A stretch of DNA of 6,903 bases, taken from the NCBI GenBank assembly GCA_024641225.1, contig JAHEDN010000131.1:1-6903 (forward strand), in the 5' to 3' direction. Made by a program: the position numbers and the translations under genes. Numbering within the stretch: the first letter of the stretch is position 1; every line of letters begins with the position of its first letter. Below, in pieces: positions 1 through 5,755 of the stretch. This DNA is from Burkholderiales bacterium. Lineage in GTDB: Bacteria; Pseudomonadota; Gammaproteobacteria; Burkholderiales; Burkholderiaceae_F. The notes beneath the pieces are model-generated. The model was given only the letters and a program-made list of their open reading frames with translations, was not told where the DNA came from and did no database searches.

Positions 1-61
1 AGCATCAGGCGGTCCGCAAAGCAGGAACCCATCGATCCTTGGCGCGGGCACGGAGCAGGGC

Positions 62-346
62 ATGCCGGAAATCCTCTACATCCTGATCGACTATCCACTG
101 CTGATTCTGCTGCCGATCCTGGCCCTGGCCGCGCTGTCACTGTGGAGCGGCTCGAGGACCGCGTGGGTCGTCACCGCGCTTTGGCTGCTTTATCTCGGCT
201 ACGAATTCGGGATCAAGTACGAGATCCTGTGCACCGATTGCGTGCGGCGCCCGGAGATGTACGTCGTCTATCCGCTGCTGGCGCTGGCCACCGCCGTCGC
301 CGCCGTGCAGATCTACGTTCACGTGCGCCGCCGGGCTTCGCGCTAG
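62..346 (+). CDS. Small three-segment membrane protein, function unknown
   Basis: Encodes 94 residues that I cannot assign to a named family. Hydrophobic stretches at about residues 4-28, 33-50 and 67-86 suggest three membrane segments, so it is probably an inner-membrane protein. Between segments two and three is a short polar loop with a C-x2-C pair (C57, C60) followed by two arginines; the C-terminus is basic (residues 87-94), which favours a cytoplasmic tail. The ATG at 62 is preceded by GGAG at 52-55 with a 6-nt spacing, which supports this start. The frame stays open to the window edge upstream, so a longer form cannot be fully excluded. The gene is convergent with lolA and both stop codons lie in the same CTAG. 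It is real rather than a shadow because of its coherent hydrophobic pattern and its end exactly where lolA ends. The cysteine pair could bind metal or form a disulfide, but nothing in the sequence decides this. Confidence 0.7.
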   Translation: MPEILYILIDYPLLILLPILALAALSLWSGSRTAWVVTALWLLYLGYEFGIKYEILCTDCVRRPEMYVVYPLLALATAVAAVQIYVHVRRRASR

Positions 347-966
347 CGCTCCTCGATCACGTCGGCGCCCGCCGGCGGGACGAAGCGAAAGAGTTGCGCG
401 TCGACCTTGGCATTGCGCTCGAAGCGGCTGAAGGTCAGCCGCGAGACCTGCCCGAAGCTGTCGGCGATCACCATGGCAGCGGGCGCCCCGTCGCGCCAAC
501 CGATTTCGATCCGCTCGAACTGCGATTCCTTCGCGCGCGGCGTGGCCGTCAGCCAGGCCAAGCCATCCCGCACGCCGCCATCCGCGACCACGAAATCGCG
601 CTCGAACTCGTTGCCACCGAAGAGGATCGATGCGGGCGAAGCCGGGAGCGCCGCCGAGATCCTCTTCACCGTAACCTGGTTGAGATCCTTGTCGTAGAGA
701 AAGAGCCGCTCGCCGTCGGCGACCAGCACCTGTTCGTACGGCTTCACATAGGTCCAGCGGAATTTGCCGGGCCGCTCGAAAGAGAACGTGCCGCTCGACG
801 GCGGCGCGACCTGTGCTGAGCCGCGCGTGACCTGCTGCGTGAACTCGCCGTGGGCGGTCCTCGTCTGGGCCAGGAACTCGCGCAGCGTCGCGACCGCGTC
901 GGCCTGCGCCGGTGCCGCCGCGAGGAGCGCCAGCGCGATCGCCGTAGCGTGAAGCAGCCGCGTCAT
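343..966 (-). CDS. lolA: LolA, periplasmic outer-membrane lipoprotein carrier
   Basis: 207 residues, the usual length for LolA. The protein accepts lipoproteins released from the inner membrane by LolCDE and hands them through the periplasm to LolB at the outer membrane. Residues 1-22 form a signal peptide (basic MTR, hydrophobic core, Ala-Gln-Ala before the cut), giving a mature protein of about 185 residues from D23. The typical LolA core is visible: an FTQQ segment at 42-45, the F-x-R-P-G-K-F-R-W strand at 63-71 that lines the lipid cavity, then the VLVADGERLFLYD and DLNQV strands and SPASILFGG. The ATG at 966-964 follows the ftsK stop with no spacer, and GGGAGG at 980-975 sits 8 nt before it, fixing the start. 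It is expected to be co-transcribed with ftsK. Its stop overlaps that of the convergent gene at 62-346, and no stem plus T-run terminator is seen after it. Confidence 0.95.
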   Translation of the reverse strand: MTRLLHATAIALALLAAAPAQADAVATLREFLAQTRTAHGEFTQQVTRGSAQVAPPSSGTFSFERPGKFRWTYVKPYEQVLVADGERLFLYDKDLNQVTVKRISAALPASPASILFGGNEFERDFVVADGGVRDGLAWLTATPRAKESQFERIEIGWRDGAPAAMVIADSFGQVSRLTFSRFERNAKVDAQLFRFVPPAGADVIEER

Positions 967-3279
967 CTAACCCGCCTCCCGCTGCGGCACCAGGATCTCG
1001 CGGTTGCCGTTCGACTGCATCGGCGAAACCATGCCAGCCTTCTCCATGTCCTCCAGCAGGCGCGCGGCACGGTTGTAGCCGATGCGCAGATGCCGTTGCA
1101 CCAGAGAAATGGATGCGCGCCGGTTCTTCAGCACGATCTCGACCGCCTGGTCGTACAGCGGGTCGGCCTCGCCGCCCGCCTGGCCGCTTTCCGCGTTCAG
1201 TTCGGCCACTTCGGGTGACTCCAGCACGCCCTCGATGTACTGCGGTCCGCCTCGCGACTTGAGCGCGCCGACCACACGATGAACTTCAGCATCGGACACG
1301 AACGCGCCGTGCACGCGCACCGGCAGTCCGTGACCTGGGGCCAGGTAAAGCATGTCGCCCTGGCCGAGCAGCGTCTCGGCGCCCATCTGGTCGAGAATCG
1401 TGCGCGAATCGACCCGGCTCGAGACCTGATAGCTGATGCGGGCCGGGATATTGGCCTTGATCAGCCCGGTGATCACATCGACGCTCGGCCGCTGCGTGGC
1501 CAGGATCAGGTGCATGCCGCTGGCGCGCGCTTTCTGCGCGATGCGCGCGATCAGCTCCTCGACCTTCTTGCCGGTGACCATCATCAGGTCGGCGAGCTCG
1601 TCGATCACCACGACGATCATCGGCATCGGCTCGAGCGGCTCGGGGTTCTCGGGGGTGAGCGAGAACGGGTTGCCGATGAACTCCTCCTTCGAGCGCGCCT
1701 CCTGGAGCTTCTGGTTGAAGCCGGCCAGCGAGCGCACGCCGAGCTTGCTCATCAATCGATAGCGGCGGTCCATCTCGTGCACGCACCAGTTGAGCGCGTG
1801 ACCGGCCTCCTTCATGTCGGTGACCACCGGCGCCAGCAGGTGCGGGATGCCCTCGTACACCGACAGCTCGAGCATCTTCGGGTCGATCAGCAGCAGCCGA
1901 ACCTGCGACGGGTCGGCCTTGTAGAGGACCGACAGGATCATCGCGTTGATACCGACCGACTTGCCTGAGCCCGTGGTGCCGGCCACCAGCAGGTGGGGCA
2001 TGCGCGCCAGATCCACCGTCACGGGCTTGCCGGCGATGTCCTTGCCCAGACCGAGCGTCAGCAGCGAGTGGCTGTCGTTGTAGACAGTCGAGCCGAGGAT
2101 CTCCGACAGCCGCACCATCTGCCGCTTCGGATTGGGCAGTTCCAGCCCCATCAGGTTCTTGCCCGGTATCGTCTCGACCACGCGGATCGACACCAGCGAC
2201 AGCGCGCGCGCCAGGTCCTTGGCCAGGTTGACGATCTGGCTGCCCTTCACGCCGGTGGCCGGCTCGATCTCGTAGCGCGTGATCACCGGCCCCGGGTAGG
2301 CCGCGACCACCGCGGCCTCGACGCCGAAGTCCTTCAGCTTCTTCTCGATCAGTCGCGAAGTGAACTCGAGCGTGTCGGTGGCGATCGACTCGACATCCCC
2401 TTCGGCCTCGTCGAGCAGATCGAGTGTCGGCAGCCGCGCGTCGGCCAGCTCGGCGAACAGCGGCACCTGCCTTTCCCTCTCCTTCCGCTCGCTGGGCTTC
2501 GCTCTCGGCGGCGCGCGCTCGATGTGAACCGGGGGAATTTCCTCGATCCGCTCGCGCTCGGTCTGAAGCAGATGGTCGCGCTCTATCGCCGCGGCTTCGC
2601 CGATCGCACGGTCTTCCTGCGCCTCGCGCTGCTCGCGGAAGCGGGCCACAAGCTTCTCGCAAAGCGCTCCGGTGCGTTCGGCTACCGCCAGCCACGAGAA
2701 GTCAAAGAACAGGCTCGCGCCCAGGGCGACGGCGGCGAGCAGCGCGAGCGTGGCGCCGGTGAATCCCAGCCCCGTCTGCAGCACGCCAGCAACGCTCGCC
2801 CCTAACACGCCACCCGCACCCTGCGGCAGGTCGCCCGCGAACCACTGCAGGCGCAAAGCCTCCATTCCCGTGCAGCCAACCAGCAGCACGATGAAGCCGA
2901 TCGCCTGGACCCAGTCCGGCAGGCCGTGGCGGGCATACGGCGCGTGGAGCCGGCGAAAGCCGCGCAGGACCCACGCCGCACCGGCGATCGCGACGACCCA
3001 GCTCGAGTACCCGAATAGCATGTGCGCGACATCGGCGACCCAGGCACCGATGCGGCCGCCGAGGTTGGCCACCAATGCCGACGTCGACGAGTGTGAGAAG
3101 CCGGGATCGCTGCGCGAATAACTGGCGAGAACAGAAGCCAGCGCGACGACGGCCAGCGCGCCGACGATCCAGCGGGCCTCGGAAAGCAGGCGGCCGTGGC
3201 GAGTCGGTTCCTGCGCCGCAGCCTGCCCGCGCCCGCCACGACGGCGCAGTGGTTCGCCGTGCTCTGTCTTGTCGTTCAA
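967..3279 (-). CDS. ftsK: FtsK, septal DNA translocase
   Basis: Hexameric ATP-driven DNA pump anchored at the division septum; it moves chromosome ends to the dif site and activates XerCD dimer resolution. With the TTG at 3279 the protein has 770 residues. The N-terminus is short and basic, followed by about four membrane segments (near 36-54, 91-108, 123-142 and 165-192), then a charged linker of only about 75-80 residues. The motor follows: Walker A GTTGSGKS at 434-441 (K440), LLIDPKMLELSVYEG near 462-476, Walker B VVVIDELAD at 556-564 and the conserved ATQRPSVDVITG segment at about 594-605. The C-terminal winged-helix gamma domain (about 706-767) reads DNA polarity sequences. The E. coli protein is much longer because of its linker; this is the compact form common in other bacteria. 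Start: a TTG at 3354 would lengthen the protein by 25 residues but would place a perfect TATAAT inside the gene. The TTG at 3279 has GGGAA 9 nt upstream and lies downstream of that -10 box, so I prefer it. Confidence 0.95.
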   Translation of the reverse strand: MNDKTEHGEPLRRRGGRGQAAAQEPTRHGRLLSEARWIVGALAVVALASVLASYSRSDPGFSHSSTSALVANLGGRIGAWVADVAHMLFGYSSWVVAIAGAAWVLRGFRRLHAPYARHGLPDWVQAIGFIVLLVGCTGMEALRLQWFAGDLPQGAGGVLGASVAGVLQTGLGFTGATLALLAAVALGASLFFDFSWLAVAERTGALCEKLVARFREQREAQEDRAIGEAAAIERDHLLQTERERIEEIPPVHIERAPPRAKPSERKERERQVPLFAELADARLPTLDLLDEAEGDVESIATDTLEFTSRLIEKKLKDFGVEAAVVAAYPGPVITRYEIEPATGVKGSQIVNLAKDLARALSLVSIRVVETIPGKNLMGLELPNPKRQMVRLSEILGSTVYNDSHSLLTLGLGKDIAGKPVTVDLARMPHLLVAGTTGSGKSVGINAMILSVLYKADPSQVRLLLIDPKMLELSVYEGIPHLLAPVVTDMKEAGHALNWCVHEMDRRYRLMSKLGVRSLAGFNQKLQEARSKEEFIGNPFSLTPENPEPLEPMPMIVVVIDELADLMMVTGKKVEELIARIAQKARASGMHLILATQRPSVDVITGLIKANIPARISYQVSSRVDSRTILDQMGAETLLGQGDMLYLAPGHGLPVRVHGAFVSDAEVHRVVGALKSRGGPQYIEGVLESPEVAELNAESGQAGGEADPLYDQAVEIVLKNRRASISLVQRHLRIGYNRAARLLEDMEKAGMVSPMQSNGNREILVPQREAG

Positions 3280-3281
3280 AA

Positions 3282-3294
3282 CGGGACGTTCCCG
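3282..3294. repeat. 13-bp inverted repeat over the ftsK ribosome-binding site
   Basis: CGGGA-CGT-TCCCG is a perfect inverted repeat with 5-bp arms and a 3-nt centre. On the minus strand it lies between the predicted ftsK transcription start and the TTG start, and the GGGAA that would serve as ribosome-binding site is in one arm. It could form a small hairpin that hides the site, or be a protein-binding operator. Arms this short may also arise by chance in GC-rich DNA. Confidence 0.35.
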
Positions 3295-3312
3295 ATGCGC
3301 GAATGAGCGGCG

Positions 3313-3318
3313 ATTATA
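3313..3318 (-). promoter_or_regulatory. Candidate -10 box of the ftsK-lolA promoter
   Basis: Read on the minus strand, 3318-3313 is a perfect TATAAT, notable in such GC-rich DNA. It would start transcription near 3306, leaving a leader of about 27 nt before the TTG at 3279. No good -35 box is found at 16-18 bp spacing (CTCGAA or CCTCGA are the nearest), so the promoter may depend on an activator or an extended contact. Assignment is by sequence match only. Confidence 0.5.
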
Positions 3319-3359
3319 GGTTTGGCCGCTCGCGTTCGAGGCGCGGGCAGGCAATCAGG

Positions 3360-3412
3360 CCAGGCCGGCGCCTCCGATTCGTCGCCGCTGCGGGGATTTC
3401 GCCCCGGCCTGG
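3360..3412. repeat. Inverted repeat in the ftsK / kinase control region
   Basis: CCAGGCCGG at 3360-3368 and its exact complement CCGGCCTGG at 3404-3412 form 9-bp arms separated by 35 bp. Within the right half, CGGGG (3391-3395) and CCCCG (3402-3406) could form a smaller competing hairpin around ATTTCG. The structure is between the two divergent promoters and encloses the first of the two AlgR-like repeats. It has no T-run, so it does not look like an intrinsic terminator. Function unknown. Confidence 0.45.
3375..3384 (+). promoter_or_regulatory. AlgR-like half of a direct repeat (distal site)
   Basis: CGATTCGTCG. It matches the site at 3416-3425 at 9 of 10 positions, in the same orientation and 41 bp away, close to four helical turns. 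Bases 3375-3383 match the known Pseudomonas AlgR core CCGTTCGTC at 7 of 9. It would be centred near -88 of the predicted kinase transcript. It is proposed as an operator for the LytTR regulator encoded at 5752-6495; this is inference from similarity and position. Confidence 0.35.
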
Positions 3413-3415
3413 AGT

Positions 3416-3425
3416 CGGTTCGTCG
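3416..3425 (+). promoter_or_regulatory. AlgR-like half of a direct repeat (proximal site)
   Basis: CGGTTCGTCG. Bases 3416-3424 match the AlgR core CCGTTCGTC at 8 of 9. The site ends 7 nt before the candidate -35 box of the kinase promoter, centred near -47, a position from which an activator could contact RNA polymerase. Together with the copy at 3375-3384 it forms a same-strand pair, as LytTR-family regulators commonly use. Confidence 0.4.
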
Positions 3426-3432
3426 GCCGGCG

Positions 3433-3461
3433 TTGCACGCGGCAGCGGCCTTGCCGACAAT
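3433..3461 (+). promoter_or_regulatory. Candidate promoter of the two-component operon (leaderless)
   Basis: TTGCAC at 3433-3438 and GACAAT at 3456-3461 are separated by 17 bp, the preferred sigma-70 spacing. The -35 matches consensus at 3 of 6 positions and the -10 at 4 of 6, including the key second A and final T. Transcription would begin at 3467-3468, that is on the ATG at 3468. This agrees with the absence of any purine-rich ribosome-binding site in front of that ATG. A weak promoter of this kind would fit dependence on an activator. Confidence 0.4.
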
Positions 3462-3467
3462 CCCCTT

Positions 3468-4607
3468 ATGGACGGCCCGCCCTTGCCTGCTCCCGCGGCG
3501 CTGTGCGCGCAGGCGTTGAGCGCGCGCGCGGTCTTTTCGCGCATCGTCAATCTGCGCACCATTGCCGCCGTGTTCTACTTCTGCCTGGTCGTCGTCGTCG
3601 GACGCATGCTGCTGGACCTGCAGTACAAGGCGCTCGACGAGTGGACGTTCGACATCGTGCGCTACCTGCGGCAGAACCTGATCAGTGGCCTGCTGCTGCT
3701 GGTCATGATCGCTGTCGCCGACAGCATCGCCGCGGCGCGCGGGCTAAGACGGCGCTCGGCGCTGGCGCTGGGCGTGCTGCTGGTCGCGGTCGGTTCGGCC
3801 GTTGCCGTTGTGCTGCGCGTCTGGGTGTACGGCACGCTTCCGTCGATCGGCAGCGACAGCGGCTACCTTGCCGGCGTCGGGCTCACCTGGACCCTGCTCG
3901 GCTCGCTTGGCTACGCGCTCTTCTACCTGACGCGCGAAGACGAACAGCAGCAGCGGATGCTTTGCGATGCCGAATGCGCGCAGCAGGCCCTTGCCGCGCA
4001 AATGATGCAGGCGAGGCTGTCGGCGCTGCAGGCGCAGATCGAGCCGCACTTCCTGTTCAACACACTCGCCAATGTGCGACGCCTGTATGAGACGGCACCG
4101 AGCCGCGGCCGCGAAATGCTGTCGAGTCTGATCGGATACCTGCGCGCGGCACTGCCGTCGATGCGCAGCAACAATTCGTCGCTGGGTCGGGAACTCGAAC
4201 TGGCACGCTCGTTTCTGACCATCCTGCAGATGCGGATGGGTGACCGGCTGCAGTTCAACATTGCGGCCGATGCGTCCCTGCTCGATGCGCCGATGCCGCC
4301 GATGGTGCTGCCCACGCTGGTGGAAAACGCAATCAAGCACGGCCTCGCCCCGCTACCCGAGGGCGGCCGCATCGACATCCGCGCCCATCGCACCGGCGAA
4401 ACCCTCGAGATCGAAGTGCGCGACACCGGCGCCGGCTTCACCGCGGCAGGAGGCAGCGGCGTCGGCCTGGCCAACACCCGGTCGCGGCTGGCCGGACTTT
4501 ACGGCCCTCGCGCATCGCTTCAACTGGCCGCAGGATCGCCGCGCGGCGTCGTTGCCACGCTGCGGCTGCCGATCGAGGCCGCGCTGCCGGTCGAGGCCTA
4601 CGCATGA
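3468..4607 (+). CDS. LytS/AlgZ-type membrane sensor histidine kinase
   Basis: 379 residues. Four hydrophobic segments (about 31-49, 70-90, 98-118, 134-155) are joined by short loops, so there is no large outside sensor domain; sensing is probably within the membrane. A polar, probably helical linker (156-183) leads to the His_kinase domain of the LytS family, with the motif IEPHFLFNTL and phospho-acceptor H194. The GHKL ATPase domain follows: N-box LVENAIKH at 284-291 (N287 for Mg-ATP), G1 motif DTGAGF at 319-324, and a second glycine motif SGVGLANTRSRL at 330-341. All catalytic elements are intact, so it should autophosphorylate and pass phosphate to the regulator at 5752-6495. The frame is open far upstream (an in-frame ATG exists at 3303), but that extension is arginine-rich low-complexity sequence running through the ftsK promoter, so the ATG at 3468 is preferred; it gives nearly the same length as the next gene. 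Its stop overlaps the next start as ATGA. The stimulus is unknown. Confidence 0.9.
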   Translation: MDGPPLPAPAALCAQALSARAVFSRIVNLRTIAAVFYFCLVVVVGRMLLDLQYKALDEWTFDIVRYLRQNLISGLLLLVMIAVADSIAAARGLRRRSALALGVLLVAVGSAVAVVLRVWVYGTLPSIGSDSGYLAGVGLTWTLLGSLGYALFYLTREDEQQQRMLCDAECAQQALAAQMMQARLSALQAQIEPHFLFNTLANVRRLYETAPSRGREMLSSLIGYLRAALPSMRSNNSSLGRELELARSFLTILQMRMGDRLQFNIAADASLLDAPMPPMVLPTLVENAIKHGLAPLPEGGRIDIRAHRTGETLEIEVRDTGAGFTAAGGSGVGLANTRSRLAGLYGPRASLQLAAGSPRGVVATLRLPIEAALPVEAYA

Positions 4608-5755
4608 ACGCCGTCACCCTCCCGACGCGAGCGCATCGGCCCTGGCGCGACGCCGTGGCGTTTGCCTGGCGGGTGTGTCGCGAATTGACGCCGCGCTGGT
4701 GGGCGCTCGGACTGGCCATCGGCCTGGTCATCACGCTCGTCTCGTTGCCGCATCGGCTCGAGATGATCCAGAAGGCCGGCTGGCATCCGCTGCCGGCGAT
4801 GACCGAAATCGCGCTGCCGATGGTCGCGTCGGTGATCATGTTCCTTGGCTGGACACTGGCCGACGCCGGCGACGACCGCTGGCGCTCTCGTCGCAAGCGT
4901 GTCGTCTACGCGCTGCTCGGCGCAGGCGCGGTAGCAACTTTGGCTTGCGTCGGCCTGTGGTACCTGTCAGGCGCGGATGAACTCGTCGCGCAGTTCGCCG
5001 TCAAGAAGGGCGAGGCGCCACCGTCAGCCTGGCTCATCCTGCTGGGCGAGTACGTGAACCTGCTGGTCGTGGGCGCCGTCATCTATGCCGTTGCCGAGGT
5101 CTTTCAGCAGCGCTGCCAAACGCAACGTGAGTTCGAATCGGCGGTGCGGAGGCGCGGCGCGCTCGAGCACGAGGTACTCGAATCAAGGCTGTCGGCGATG
5201 CAGGCCCAGGTCGAACCGCGCTTCCTGTTCGACACGCTGGTCGACATCGAGGCGCTTTACGAGAAGGATGCCCAGCGCGCCGCGGCCAACCTCGACCGGT
5301 TGATCACCTACCTGCGCGCTGCCCTGCCACGCCTGCGCGACACCGGCTCCACAATCGAGGCGGAGCTGGACCTGGTGAAGGCCTACCTCGAGGTCGTGAC
5401 CTCGCTGCACGGCGGCCGGCCGGTGCTCACTATCGCGCTCGCGGAAGAATGCAGGCGGAACCGCTTCTATCCGATGCTGCTGCTGCCGTTGATCCAGCGT
5501 GCGGTGCGCCATCCTTCCGGCGTGCTTCCCGAGCGCATTGCCCTCGACGTGCGCAGCGAAGAGGGGGAAATGGTGGCCGTGTTGCGCATCGCCATAGCCG
5601 GCGGCTGTGCAGACGATCCGGAACTGCTGCGGGTGCGCGAGCGGCTGGCGGGCCTTTACGGCGCGGCGGCCACGCTGGATTGTGTCGAGGAGGCGGGCGG
5701 CGACACCGAGCTGACCCTGCGCATTCCGGCAAACGGCGCGGCGGCGGTTCAATGA
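4604..5755 (+). CDS. LytS-like membrane protein, predicted pseudo-histidine kinase
   Basis: 383 residues with the same plan as the preceding kinase: four membrane segments (about 34-50, 66-86, 100-121, 142-163), a linker, a His_kinase-like domain and a degenerate GHKL domain. Kinship is clear in SRLSAMQAQVEPRFLFDTL (194-212) and LITYLRAALPRLR (233-245), which align with the kinase. The catalytic residues are gone. H194 of the kinase is R206 (CAC against CGC), N198 is D210, and the N-box LVENAIKH is LIQRAVRH (296-303), replacing the Glu and Mg-binding Asn with Gln and Arg. DTGAGF is replaced by AIAGGC near 330-335, and the second glycine motif by PELLRVRERL. The frame is intact, so this is not a decaying gene. 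It is probably a non-catalytic partner that binds or regulates the active kinase; automatic annotation would likely call it a histidine kinase. Start ATG overlaps the upstream stop (ATGA), with GAGG at 4593-4596, 7 nt before it. Confidence 0.85.
   Translation: MNAVTLPTRAHRPWRDAVAFAWRVCRELTPRWWALGLAIGLVITLVSLPHRLEMIQKAGWHPLPAMTEIALPMVASVIMFLGWTLADAGDDRWRSRRKRVVYALLGAGAVATLACVGLWYLSGADELVAQFAVKKGEAPPSAWLILLGEYVNLLVVGAVIYAVAEVFQQRCQTQREFESAVRRRGALEHEVLESRLSAMQAQVEPRFLFDTLVDIEALYEKDAQRAAANLDRLITYLRAALPRLRDTGSTIEAELDLVKAYLEVVTSLHGGRPVLTIALAEECRRNRFYPMLLLPLIQRAVRHPSGVLPERIALDVRSEEGEMVAVLRIAIAGGCADDPELLRVRERLAGLYGAAATLDCVEEAGGDTELTLRIPANGAAAVQ

Noticed and set aside
142..819. 225-residue plus-strand frame antisense to lolA
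   Set aside because: Arginine-rich with no recognisable domain; it overlaps both lolA and the small membrane protein gene, which are better supported.
1286..2695. 469-residue minus-strand open frame inside ftsK
   Set aside because: It lies in another frame of ftsK and is almost all Arg, Gly, Ala, Asp and Pro with no domain pattern, as expected of a GC-rich shadow frame.
1993..2805. 270-residue plus-strand frame antisense to ftsK
   Set aside because: Rich in His, Gln, Arg and Leu without motifs; opposite a fully convincing FtsK motor domain.
3345..3352. GGGCAGGC as a possible FtsK-orienting (KOPS) sequence near ftsK
   Set aside because: It departs from the E. coli pattern GGGNAGGG at the last base, and the motif of this organism is unknown; one near match is not informative.
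3075..3467. N-terminal extension of the sensor kinase (including an ATG at 3303)
   Set aside because: The extension runs antisense to the ftsK start and through its promoter, is arginine-rich and lacks a ribosome-binding site; starting at 3468 gives a normal family length.
5449..5751. Upstream extension of the response regulator frame
   Set aside because: It lies inside the pseudokinase in another frame and is low complexity; the receiver domain begins right at the ATG at 5752.
4604..5755. Treating the second LytS-like gene as a pseudogene
   Set aside because: The frame is uninterrupted, membrane segments and fold motifs are kept, and both ends are in ATGA overlaps, so it is better read as a functional non-catalytic protein.
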